Source: Flavobacterium foetidum
GTDB lineage: Bacteria; Bacteroidota; Bacteroidia; Flavobacteriales; Flavobacteriaceae
NCBI RefSeq assembly: GCF_004634245.1
Contig: NZ_SJTF01000002.1
Span: 1 to 64,000 of the forward strand
Direction of reading: 5' to 3'
DNA length: 64,000 nt
Shown here one piece after another: positions 24,701 to 32,483 of the stretch. Numbering within the stretch: position 1 is the first letter of the stretch; the number at the start of each line of letters is the position of its first letter. Made by a program: the position numbers and the translations under genes. Under the pieces are notes generated by a model. That model ran no database searches. It saw only the letters and a list, made by a program, of their open reading frames with translations, and was not told the DNA's origin.

Positions 24701-24851
24701 TTCTGCAGAAAACCTAATCACATGGACCAAATACACTGGCTATGATCCAGAGGTAAGCTCCTACGAACAAAACAACTTATATCCCGGAATCGACTTTGGC
24801 TCTTATCCAAACTCCAAAACATTCATCTCGGGCTTGAACGTAACATTCTAA
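21729..24851 (+). CDS. susC: SusC/RagA-family TonB-dependent transporter (sulfatase operon)
   Basis: Outer-membrane receptor of 1040 residues. Signal peptide 1-22 ends IQAQ. A carboxypeptidase-regulatory-like domain follows (about 33-108: [35 protein letters not shown]), then a TonB-box-like [20 protein letters not shown] and the plug (about 118-250, with [23 protein letters not shown] and [27 protein letters not shown]). A long beta barrel ends in Phe (GLNVTF). It pairs with the SusD gene 16 bp downstream and imports a large or sulfated substrate using TonB energy. Two sulfatases in the same operon point to organosulfates. Expression may depend on the upstream cysteine leader. Confidence 0.95.
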   Translation: [1040 protein letters not shown]

Positions 24852-24867
24852 GTAAAAAAATAGCATC

Positions 24868-26340
24868 ATGAAAAAGACAATCATAACATTCCTTCTAAGT
24901 GCCGGTTTATTGGTATCGTGCACCGATCTTGAGGTTACACCGGCCTCTTTTGTAACCGAAGACAATTATTTTATAACACAAGACGATGCTGTTGCAAGTG
25001 TAACCGCAGTTTACGCCTCGTTAAGCCTTGATCCAGGAGAACAGAGTTTATTCGGTAGAAATCTTTATTTCTTAACCGATATGGGATCTGATTACGCTGC
25101 AGCTGGTGTTTCTGCAACAAATCCGCAAGTTAGAGCATTGAGCAGTTTGACTCACGACGCGACTTCCGATCGTGTTCAGGTCGCTTGGAGACAGATTTAT
25201 GCCGGAATTAACAGAGCGAATGTTGCGATTGATAATATCCCGAAAGTTTCTGGTTCTGAAGCAATTAAAACAAGATTGATTAATGAAGCAAAATTTATTA
25301 GAGGTCTTTTGTATTTTCAGGCTGTTCGACTTTGGGGCGGGGTGCCGATTGTTTTGCACGAAGCAACTTCTATCAATTTGGGAAATCTAAAAACCAATCG
25401 CGCAACTGTTGATGAAGTTTATGCTCAAATCATAAAAGATTTGACTGATGCTGAAGCTTTGCCAAAAACATATACCACAGCAGATGCTGGTCGCGCAACT
25501 TCTGGCGCCGCAAAAGCAATTTTGGCAAAAGTTTATCTTACGAGAAAAGACTGGCCGAATGCCATTGCAAAATCGAGAGAGGTAATTGATGGAGGTTTCG
25601 GATATGCTTTATTTGAAGACTTTCAAGACATTTTTACAAAAACCAAAAAAAATGGAAAGGAACATATTTTCTCTGTTCAGTTTGAGCCAAATCAGGCAGG
25701 AAATGGTTCTAGCGGCAGTACTTTCCAAGCCACATCATTTACCGGATTTACTGCAACAGAACCAGCAGACATTATATCAGATGTTGCTTTGTTTTATGAT
25801 ATTTATGCAACAGGAGACAAAAGAAGAGATGTAAGTTATGCCAAACAATTGCTTAATCCTACGACAGGCACACTTTACACTTTTCCGAAACCGATTTTCA
25901 AAAAATATCTGGACTTAACGAATCTAGCCACACCTGCAAACGTAGCAATCAACTTTCCGGTTATTCGATACGCAGACATCCTTTTGTCTTTAGCGGAAGC
26001 GATAAACGAACAAGGAGGACCAACTCCCGAAGCTTACGAATTGATCAATCAAGTTAGAAGAAGAGCATTCGGAAAACCGATTACTACACCAGATCCAACG
26101 GTAGATTTGGTTGCATTGGATCAGACGTCTTTTAGAAACGCAATTCAGGAAGAACGCAAAAAAGAATTTGTTCAGGAAGGACAAAGGTGGTTTGATTTAG
26201 TGCGATGGGGAACATTGGTTACCGAAGTAAAAAAAGTAACCGCTAAAAACTCTGTTTCCGAAAGAAATAATCTTTATCCGATTCCGCAAAGCGAAAGAAA
26301 TATTAATCCAGATGGGTTACCGCAAAATCCTGGATATTAA
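24868..26340 (+). CDS. susD: SusD/RagB-family nutrient-binding lipoprotein (sulfatase operon)
   Basis: Surface lipoprotein of 490 residues forming the lid of the SusC channel encoded 16 bp upstream. The signal peptide ends with lipobox LLVSC, making Cys18 the lipidated residue. The N-terminal half has the TPR-like helices (EAKFIRGLLYFQAVRLWGGVPIV, GAAKAILAKVYLTRKDW), and the C-terminal SusD signature IQEERKKEFVQEGQRWFDLVRWGTL is followed by NPGY at the end. Ligand specificity cannot be read. A 195-bp gap with imperfect inverted repeats separates it from the arylsulfatase gene. Confidence 0.95.
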   Translation: MKKTIITFLLSAGLLVSCTDLEVTPASFVTEDNYFITQDDAVASVTAVYASLSLDPGEQSLFGRNLYFLTDMGSDYAAAGVSATNPQVRALSSLTHDATSDRVQVAWRQIYAGINRANVAIDNIPKVSGSEAIKTRLINEAKFIRGLLYFQAVRLWGGVPIVLHEATSINLGNLKTNRATVDEVYAQIIKDLTDAEALPKTYTTADAGRATSGAAKAILAKVYLTRKDWPNAIAKSREVIDGGFGYALFEDFQDIFTKTKKNGKEHIFSVQFEPNQAGNGSSGSTFQATSFTGFTATEPADIISDVALFYDIYATGDKRRDVSYAKQLLNPTTGTLYTFPKPIFKKYLDLTNLATPANVAINFPVIRYADILLSLAEAINEQGGPTPEAYELINQVRRRAFGKPITTPDPTVDLVALDQTSFRNAIQEERKKEFVQEGQRWFDLVRWGTLVTEVKKVTAKNSVSERNNLYPIPQSERNINPDGLPQNPGY

Positions 26341-26346
26341 ATTTTA

Positions 26347-26482
26347 CACACATAGAACATAGATTTTTAAACTACTAATAAGGAAAATAAAAGAGAAACT
26401 CGTCTCTCCACACATAATTGTTATGTGAATTGAAATAAGTGAAACGCCTTTTATCGATTCTAAAAACTATGATTCTATGTGT
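26347..26482. repeat. Imperfect inverted repeat between SusD and the sulfatase
   Basis: ACACATAGAACATAGATTTT near 26347 faces an inverse stretch, AAAACTATGATTCTATGTGT, near 26463. The spacer contains a short GTCTCTCCACAC motif. It is an extragenic repeat and could form a weak hairpin inside the operon mRNA. Confidence 0.4.
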
Positions 26483-26535
26483 TTAAAAAAAGATTGAAGA
26501 TTTAGAAAACCTTTTAACTAAAAAACTATAAAATC

Positions 26536-28452
26536 ATGAAAAATTTAAAAAATAACCTTTCAATCAAAAGTTCTAAAAAAGGGCTTTTGATTACTGCAAT
26601 ACTGGTTGCACAATTAGGATTTGCACAAGACACACAAGAATTTAAAGGGACCATCGGCAAAACGCTGGCAGATTCTAAAGAATATTGGCCTGATCCGGTA
26701 ACCGCTCCAAAAGGCGCTCCAAATGTAGTTTGGATTTTGTTGGACGATGTTGGATTTGGTGCCGCAAGCGCGTTTGGCGGTTTAATCAGCACTCCTACTT
26801 TTGATAATCTTGCCAATAATGGTTTACGATACACCAACTTTCATACAACAGCGATTTGCGCACCGACCCGCGCTGCTTTGTTGACGGGAAGAAATTCTGG
26901 AAGAGTTCACGTAAGTGGCTTTTCGCACACTATTTTATCGGCAGGTTTCCCTGGTTGGGACGGAAGAATTCCTGCTGATAAAGGAACTATTGCGGAGATT
27001 TTACGTGAAAACGGCTACAACACTTTTGCAGTTGGAAAATATGGTGTTACACCTGATGAAGAGGCATCAGATGCGGGTCCGTTTGACAGATGGCCGACCG
27101 GAAAAGGTTTCGATCATTTCTACGGATTCTTAGGTTCGCAGACCGATCAATACAATCCAGATTTAGTTGAAGATCAAGTCCACATTAAACCTGATGGACG
27201 CCATTTGAACGAATTGATTACCGACAAAGCGATAAGCTATATTCAAAAACAGCAGAAAGCAGCACCAGGAAAACCATTTTTCTTGTATTATGCGCCAGGA
27301 GCCGTTCACGCGCCGCATCAAGTAGCTGAAAAATGGGTAGAGCCTTACAAAGGAAAATTTGACGAAGGCTGGGATGTTTACCGCGAAAAGGTAATTGCAA
27401 ATCAAAAAAAATTAGGTGTCATTCCGGCGAATGCTGTTTTGCCAGAACGTAACGCTTTGATTACAGAATGGAAAAAACTAACTCCAGACCAAAAGAAAGT
27501 TTACGCAAGATTCATGGAAGTTTATGCGGGATTCCTGACTTATACGGATTATGAAATTGGAAGAGTTGTCGATTACCTAAAACAAAGCGGACAACTTGAC
27601 AATACATTGATCTTTGTTGCCATTGGAGATAACGGCGCGAGCAAGGAAGGAACTTTGCAAGGAACCATCAGTCAGAGTTTGTTCTCTCAAGGAAAAACAG
27701 ATGAAGAAAACTTCCAAAGCAATTTGAATAATATCGGCGAAATCGGAACTGCAAAAGGCTTAAACACCAATTATCCGTTAGGATGGGCTCAAGCCACAAA
27801 CGCCCCTTTCAAAAACTGGAAACAAGATGCGCATTCTGAAGGTGGAACTCGCAACCCGTTGATTGTTTTTTATCCGAACGGAATTAAGGACAAAGGCGGC
27901 ATCAGAAACCAATACAGCCACGTAACAGACATTCTGCCGACCACTTTGGATATCGCCGGAATCAAAGCTCCTGAATACATCAAAAATATTAAGCAAGACA
28001 TTATTCAGGGATCGACTTTTAAAGCTTCTATCGATAATCCGAAAGCAGAATCTTTGCATAAAGTACAGTACTATTACATTTTTGGAAACAGAGCAATTTA
28101 TAAGGACGGATGGAAAGCTTCTGCAGCGCATTTACCAGATTCTTTTGCTGTAAAAAAATCTATAGGAAATAACGAAAAACCTGCACCAAGCAATTTCGAT
28201 ACCGACGTTTGGGAATTATACAACTTAAACGAGGACTTCAACGAACGCAACAACTTGGCTAAAAAATATCCTGAAAAACTAGCTGAACTTCAAAAATTAT
28301 TTGACGAACAGGCCAAAGAAAACAATGTTTACCCATTGATTGACTGGCAGGATGTCTACAACAGAAGAATTCACAACACAGGTGCCGACAAAGGAAAAAC
28401 AGTTTCAGATTTAATTAAACAAGCTACAAAACCTGGCGGAAGTTCTAATTAA
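26536..28452 (+). CDS. Secreted arylsulfatase (formylglycine type)
   Basis: Sulfatase of 638 residues with signal peptide (about 13-30, ending FAQ). The metal-binding WILLDDVGFG (about 66) is followed by the type I maturation motif C108-x-P-x-R in AICAPTRAALLTGR, whose Cys must become formylglycine. Later parts include FAVGKYGVTP, FFLYYAPGAVHAPH and LIFVAIGDNGAS (metal/active site). It hydrolyses sulfate esters after or during uptake, releasing sulfate. No formylglycine-generating or anSME maturase is in the window, so it must lie elsewhere. The gene sits in the SusCD operon and is followed by a double hairpin repeat. Confidence 0.92.
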   Translation: MKNLKNNLSIKSSKKGLLITAILVAQLGFAQDTQEFKGTIGKTLADSKEYWPDPVTAPKGAPNVVWILLDDVGFGAASAFGGLISTPTFDNLANNGLRYTNFHTTAICAPTRAALLTGRNSGRVHVSGFSHTILSAGFPGWDGRIPADKGTIAEILRENGYNTFAVGKYGVTPDEEASDAGPFDRWPTGKGFDHFYGFLGSQTDQYNPDLVEDQVHIKPDGRHLNELITDKAISYIQKQQKAAPGKPFFLYYAPGAVHAPHQVAEKWVEPYKGKFDEGWDVYREKVIANQKKLGVIPANAVLPERNALITEWKKLTPDQKKVYARFMEVYAGFLTYTDYEIGRVVDYLKQSGQLDNTLIFVAIGDNGASKEGTLQGTISQSLFSQGKTDEENFQSNLNNIGEIGTAKGLNTNYPLGWAQATNAPFKNWKQDAHSEGGTRNPLIVFYPNGIKDKGGIRNQYSHVTDILPTTLDIAGIKAPEYIKNIKQDIIQGSTFKASIDNPKAESLHKVQYYYIFGNRAIYKDGWKASAAHLPDSFAVKKSIGNNEKPAPSNFDTDVWELYNLNEDFNERNNLAKKYPEKLAELQKLFDEQAKENNVYPLIDWQDVYNRRIHNTGADKGKTVSDLIKQATKPGGSSN

Positions 28453-28461
28453 ACATCACAC

Positions 28462-28545
28462 AACCTGCAAGGTTTACAAAACCTTGTAGGTTTAAATTAA
28501 AAGCTAAAAAAAATAATACCTACAAGGTTTTAGAAACCTTGCAGG
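28462..28545. repeat. Two linked hairpins (CCTGCAAGGTTT / AAACCTTGTAGG)
   Basis: 28462..28492 and 28518..28545 are each hairpins (stems of 12-14 bp, loops of 3 nt), and the two are inverse copies of each other, so alternative long pairing is possible. It lies inside the operon, between the sulfatase and the small membrane protein gene. It may act as an mRNA stabiliser or partial terminator. Confidence 0.75.
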
Positions 28546-28562
28546 AGATAAAACGAATAATT

Positions 28563-28682
28563 ATGAAACGAGTAGATTATGAAATTATCGGGAAAAAGAT
28601 TGTCGTGGGGATAATCTTGTTTTTAGTTCCACTTGCAATTCTCGCTGGTGGATTAACATTAATTAATCAATTTTTAAAATAA
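28563..28682 (+). CDS. Small single-pass membrane protein, 39 residues
   Basis: A 39-codon frame starting MKRVDYEIIGKKIVVG and continuing with a hydrophobic stretch (IILFLVPLAILAGGLTLI, about residues 17-34), then a short NQFLK end. The positive N-terminus suggests N-in orientation. It stops 6 bp before the fatty acid hydroxylase ATG, so it is likely co-translated and may be an accessory subunit of that membrane enzyme. It has no recognised family. Being small, it could also be spurious, but its tight spacing and its charge and hydrophobicity profile favour a real gene. Confidence 0.6.
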   Translation: MKRVDYEIIGKKIVVGIILFLVPLAILAGGLTLINQFLK

Positions 28683-28688
28683 GAAATC

Positions 28689-29756
28689 ATGGCAGCAGTA
28701 CAAAATTCAAAATTGACAAGAGACTTAACAATTAGTTTCTTTATCTACGCATTGCCAGTTGTGGCAATCTATCTTTATTTTCAATTGGGAGGCAGCGCCG
28801 TAAGCGAATCGCACATAGCTTTACCATCTTTTTTAGAATTCGTACAACCTGTTTTCGCCAACATAAGAACCTGGGGACTAACAGTTTTTATGATTGTTTT
28901 GGGAATCATCGAATTTGCAGCGGGTCTGTATGATGATCAATGGACAGGCGAAGAACGCAAAATTGACATCGTTTCGTTTCTGGCGCCAAAATTAATTTTG
29001 CCTCCAGTAATTGCTTTTTTCAGCTTAACAGCTTTACCTTATTTATTGCCAAATTTGGCTAATTCATTGTCATGGGTTCCGTTTTGGGGAGGTTTTTTCC
29101 TAATTGCGATTGCAGATGACTTAACACAGTATTGGTACCATCGACTACATCATCAGGTTCCTTTTTTATGGCGTTTTCATAGAACCCACCACTCTGCTCC
29201 TTATATGGGAATGGCAATGGCTTCTAGACAAAATTTTATCTATACGATATTCTTTTCGCAAATTTATCTGACTGCAACTTTAACCTACCTAGGATTAGGA
29301 TTGCCAGCTTTGTTTGTTTTGGTGATCAAAAGTTTCATCACTTTGGGCGCGCATTCAAGCATTGCATGGGATAAGCCTTTTTACAAATACAAAGTACTGC
29401 ATCCGATTGCTTGGGTTTTAGAAAGATTGATTTCTACTCCCGCAACACATCATGCTCATCATGCAGATACAAGCGGAGACGGCGTTGGTCATTTTAAAGG
29501 AAACTTCGGAAATATGTTTTTTATCTGGGATATCATTTTCGGAACTGGATTAATCACCCGTAAATTCCCAGAATCTTACGGAATGAAATCGTATAAACAA
29601 GAAGAATGGTACGCGCAGTTTCTTTGGCCGATATTTAAATCTAAAAAAGAAGGCAGCGCTTTGGCAGAAGGAGTTTTATCTGTTCCCTTAAAACCGAAAC
29701 CAGTTGCTGTTACCGAAGAAGAACCAATTCCGGTATTAGAACAGGTTCAATCATAA
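28689..29756 (+). CDS. Fatty acid hydroxylase / sterol desaturase family protein
   Basis: Membrane di-iron oxygenase-type protein of 355 residues with about four to five hydrophobic segments. The three histidine clusters of the family are present: HRLHH, FHRTHHS (both about 153-167) and HHAHHADTSGDGVGHF near 258. Members hydroxylate or desaturate lipids and sterols, or hydroxylate other hydrophobic substrates. It ends with a charged tail (about 315-355). Located between two sulfatases, and only 2 bp before the rhodanese-thioredoxin gene, it could oxidise the lipophilic part of a sulfate ester. That role is an inference from context. Confidence 0.88.
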   Translation: MAAVQNSKLTRDLTISFFIYALPVVAIYLYFQLGGSAVSESHIALPSFLEFVQPVFANIRTWGLTVFMIVLGIIEFAAGLYDDQWTGEERKIDIVSFLAPKLILPPVIAFFSLTALPYLLPNLANSLSWVPFWGGFFLIAIADDLTQYWYHRLHHQVPFLWRFHRTHHSAPYMGMAMASRQNFIYTIFFSQIYLTATLTYLGLGLPALFVLVIKSFITLGAHSSIAWDKPFYKYKVLHPIAWVLERLISTPATHHAHHADTSGDGVGHFKGNFGNMFFIWDIIFGTGLITRKFPESYGMKSYKQEEWYAQFLWPIFKSKKEGSALAEGVLSVPLKPKPVAVTEEEPIPVLEQVQS

Positions 29757-29758
29757 AC

Positions 29759-30472
29759 ATGAAAAAATCAAAACTAAAATTCAGTTTAACAGCAGTTGTA
29801 TTCATATTTACAATTGCTGTTTTTTCTCAGGGACAAAGCGCCAATCTGTTGCTGGATGCTTTTTACACTAAAGTGAAAAGTCAAAAACAGCCACAAATAA
29901 TTGACGCCAGAGGTCCTGAAGAATTCGCCCTAAACCATATTGAAGGCGCTCTTAATTTCAATCTAAAGTCAGACGATTACGAAAAACATGTTGCGAATTT
30001 AAATCCGTCCAAACCGGTATTTATTTATTCGATTGCTGCCTACAGAAGCGGACTATTAGCCACAGATCTCGGAAAGAGAGGTTTTACAGAAGTCTATATT
30101 CTGGAAGGAGGTCTTGCCAGCTGGATCGGAGGCGGAAAACCTTTTTACAGTAATCTAAAAAGCAAATTATCTTTGGCCGCTTACAAAAAAATACTTGCTG
30201 AAAATCAATATGTTTTAGTTGATATCGGCTCTAAATATTGTGCGACCTGCAAAACCGTAAAACCGATTTTAGAATCACTTAGAAGTCAGTATGGAGAAAA
30301 ACTGAAAATTATTGAAATTGAATTAGAAGAAAGTCCACAGGTTATTGCCGATTTAAAAAACGTAAAAGTTTTTCCAACTTTAATTCTGTATCAAAACAGT
30401 AACATTGTTTTCAAAAAAGACGGTTTAGGCGACTTGAAAAATGATGTTGATGTTGCTTTGGCTTCTAAATGA
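29759..30472 (+). CDS. Secreted rhodanese-thioredoxin fusion lacking the rhodanese cysteine
   Basis: Protein of 237 residues with a signal peptide (about 8-24, ending VFSQ). Residues about 28-130 are a rhodanese fold (PQIIDARGPEEFALNHIEGALNF, ILEGGLASWIGGGKPF). The active-site loop reads FIYSIAAYRSG, so Ser91 stands where the catalytic Cys should be. Residues about 140-237 are a thioredoxin fold with redox pair C161-x2-C164 (KYCATCKTVKP) and a cis-Pro region VFPTLILY. The rhodanese half probably only binds a ligand, while the thioredoxin half can act as a periplasmic thiol oxidoreductase. Its operon with sulfatases suggests a sulfur-linked task. Confidence 0.8.
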   Translation: MKKSKLKFSLTAVVFIFTIAVFSQGQSANLLLDAFYTKVKSQKQPQIIDARGPEEFALNHIEGALNFNLKSDDYEKHVANLNPSKPVFIYSIAAYRSGLLATDLGKRGFTEVYILEGGLASWIGGGKPFYSNLKSKLSLAAYKKILAENQYVLVDIGSKYCATCKTVKPILESLRSQYGEKLKIIEIELEESPQVIADLKNVKVFPTLILYQNSNIVFKKDGLGDLKNDVDVALASK

Positions 30473-30521
30473 CAAAAGCGCATAAATTTCTTTTCATTCA
30501 AAAATTAACCAAAACCCAACT

Positions 30522-32138
30522 ATGGCAACCTATAAAAAAATAACCAAAATTGTTGTATCTATTTTGATAGTGCTTCTGCTTCTAGCGGCATTTCTTTTTT
30601 GGCCAATTAATACCAATGGAGAACTAATTCAAGCTGATAAAAAACTAGCCGAAGGCAAAACGGCATTTTTATCTCAAAAAGATACTTCCGCTACAGATAA
30701 AAAGCCTAATATTATCATTTTGCTCGCAGACGACTTAGGAAAATATGATATTTCATTGTACGGAGTAAAATCAACCCCAACACCTCAGATTGATTCTCTG
30801 GCAGCTTCTGGCGTCACTTTTACAGACGGTTATGTCTCATCATCCATTTGCTCCCCGTCAAGAGCCGGACTCATTACGGGAAGATATCAAGAACGTTTTG
30901 GACACGAATTTCAGCCTGGCGACCGTTATCCTAAAAACAATCTCGAATATTATGCTTTCAAATATTTGATCAATACAGACAATTGGCGTCTGAATCCTAA
31001 AATCACCTATCCCAATAATGCTTCAATCGCCACGCAGGGATTACCGCAATCTGAAATTACTTTTGCAGATCTGGCAAAAAGAAAAGGATACAGTACCGCT
31101 ATTATCGGAAAATGGCATTTAGGTCACAACAAGGGCTTTTTCCCTTTGGATCGTGGTTTTGATTATCATTACGGATTTTATCAGGCGTTTTCACTTTTTG
31201 CTCCCGAAGATGACAATCCAGACATTATCAACCATCATCATAAAGATTTTACCGATAAAGTAATCTGGGGACAAGGACGTGTCGGAATTGGAAAGATACG
31301 TCGTGATACGACAATTATTGATGAAAAAGAATATCTGACCGAAAAATTTGCTGACGAGGCCGAAGCATTTATCGATAAAAACAAAGACAAGCCGTTTCTG
31401 CTGTATGTTCCATTCAATGCCCCGCATACTCCATTTCAGGTACGCAAAAAATATTATGATCGCTTTCCCCATGTAAAAGACGAAAACAAACGTGTTTATT
31501 TTGCCATGATTAGTGCTCTAGACGATGCAATTGGCAGAATTCGAGCAAAAGTGAGAAAAGAAGGCCTAGAAGAAAACACCCTGATTATTTTTGCCAGCGA
31601 CAACGGAGGAGCCGATTATACTTTTGCTACGACAAATGCACCTTTAAAAGGCGGTAAATTTTCGCATTTTGAAGGTGGTGTAAATGTTCCTTTTGCACTT
31701 TCGTGGAAAGGGAAAATTAAGCCTAATACCGTTTACAAAACTCCAGTTAGCACGCTTGATATTTTTACTACAATTGCGGCCGCCATTCATTCTGATCTGC
31801 CAAAGGATAGGATTTATGATGGTGTTGATCTAGTTTCGACGGTAGAACAAAATAAGCAAGCCCACAAAAACCTATACTGGCGTTCGGGCGATGCCAAAGC
31901 CATTAGAAGCGGCGACTGGAAACTGATTATCAGCGGCAAGACACACGAAAAATGGCTTTACAATCTTGCTTTAGACAAATCTGAAAAAACTGATTTGGCA
32001 GCAAAAAATCCAGCAAAAGTTAATGAATTAGAACATGCTTTGCAAAACTGGGAAAAAGGTCTCGTAAAACCTCTATGGCCAAACCTCATGCATTATGAAT
32101 TCGATTTTGGCAGCCAAAAGTATTTTGTCGACTTGTAG
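30522..32138 (+). CDS. Second sulfatase (formylglycine type)
   Basis: Sulfatase of 538 residues with an N-terminal membrane anchor or uncleaved signal (about 8-28). Metal-binding IIILLADDLGKYD begins near 65, and the maturation motif C110-S-P-S-R lies in SSICSPSRAGLITGRYQ. GKWHLGHNKGFFPLDRGFDYHYGF (about 197-220), PFNAPHTPF and IIFASDNGGADYTFA follow. It is of different sequence type from the first sulfatase, so the two likely act on different esters or successive sulfates of one substrate. It is the last gene of the operon and is followed by two hairpin terminators. Confidence 0.92.
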   Translation: MATYKKITKIVVSILIVLLLLAAFLFWPINTNGELIQADKKLAEGKTAFLSQKDTSATDKKPNIIILLADDLGKYDISLYGVKSTPTPQIDSLAASGVTFTDGYVSSSICSPSRAGLITGRYQERFGHEFQPGDRYPKNNLEYYAFKYLINTDNWRLNPKITYPNNASIATQGLPQSEITFADLAKRKGYSTAIIGKWHLGHNKGFFPLDRGFDYHYGFYQAFSLFAPEDDNPDIINHHHKDFTDKVIWGQGRVGIGKIRRDTTIIDEKEYLTEKFADEAEAFIDKNKDKPFLLYVPFNAPHTPFQVRKKYYDRFPHVKDENKRVYFAMISALDDAIGRIRAKVRKEGLEENTLIIFASDNGGADYTFATTNAPLKGGKFSHFEGGVNVPFALSWKGKIKPNTVYKTPVSTLDIFTTIAAAIHSDLPKDRIYDGVDLVSTVEQNKQAHKNLYWRSGDAKAIRSGDWKLIISGKTHEKWLYNLALDKSEKTDLAAKNPAKVNELEHALQNWEKGLVKPLWPNLMHYEFDFGSQKYFVDL

Positions 32139-32146
32139 TTTACTAT

Positions 32147-32182
32147 AATCTGCAATGTTTTGAAAACATTGCAGATTTCTTC
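32147..32182 (+). terminator. Terminator of the sulfatase operon
   Basis: AATCTGCAATGTTTT (32147..32161) is followed, after one base, by its perfect inverse (32163..32177), then TCTTCC. It starts 9 bp after the stop codon at 32138. Confidence 0.8.
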
Positions 32183-32230
32183 CTATTTCAATAATTACTT
32201 TTTTTTGATATTTTTAGTGATTATGACTTG

Positions 32231-32265
32231 AAGCGATTGTTGTAAAACAGTCGCTTTTTCTTTTT
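32231..32265 (+). terminator. Second hairpin with T-rich tail
   Basis: An 11-bp stem including one G-T wobble, loop GTAA (32231..32256), followed by TTTTCTTTTTG. It could be a back-up terminator or the end of a short RNA. The rest of the gap to 32483 is AT-rich; I see only A-rich leader sequence typical upstream of SusC genes. Confidence 0.6.
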
Positions 32266-32483
32266 GATTAAGGTAAATTCTGTGTTATTGACCTTATCAA
32301 AAATCACAGTTTTGAAGTATAGACAAAAAAAACACCATTAAACAATTAAAGTCATCAAATTACGGTACAAAAGTTATCAAACACACAAAAACAACCTTAA
32401 GTGTGATAATTATAGGTAAAAATGTTAAAAAAATTAACAACAATTTAAGATATTTGAGATAACTAATTTAAATCCGAAGAACA

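Noticed and set aside
32401..32483. Second cysteine leader peptide before the second SusC
   Set aside because: The only short frame there (starting at 32422) reads MLKKLTTI and has no run of one amino acid.
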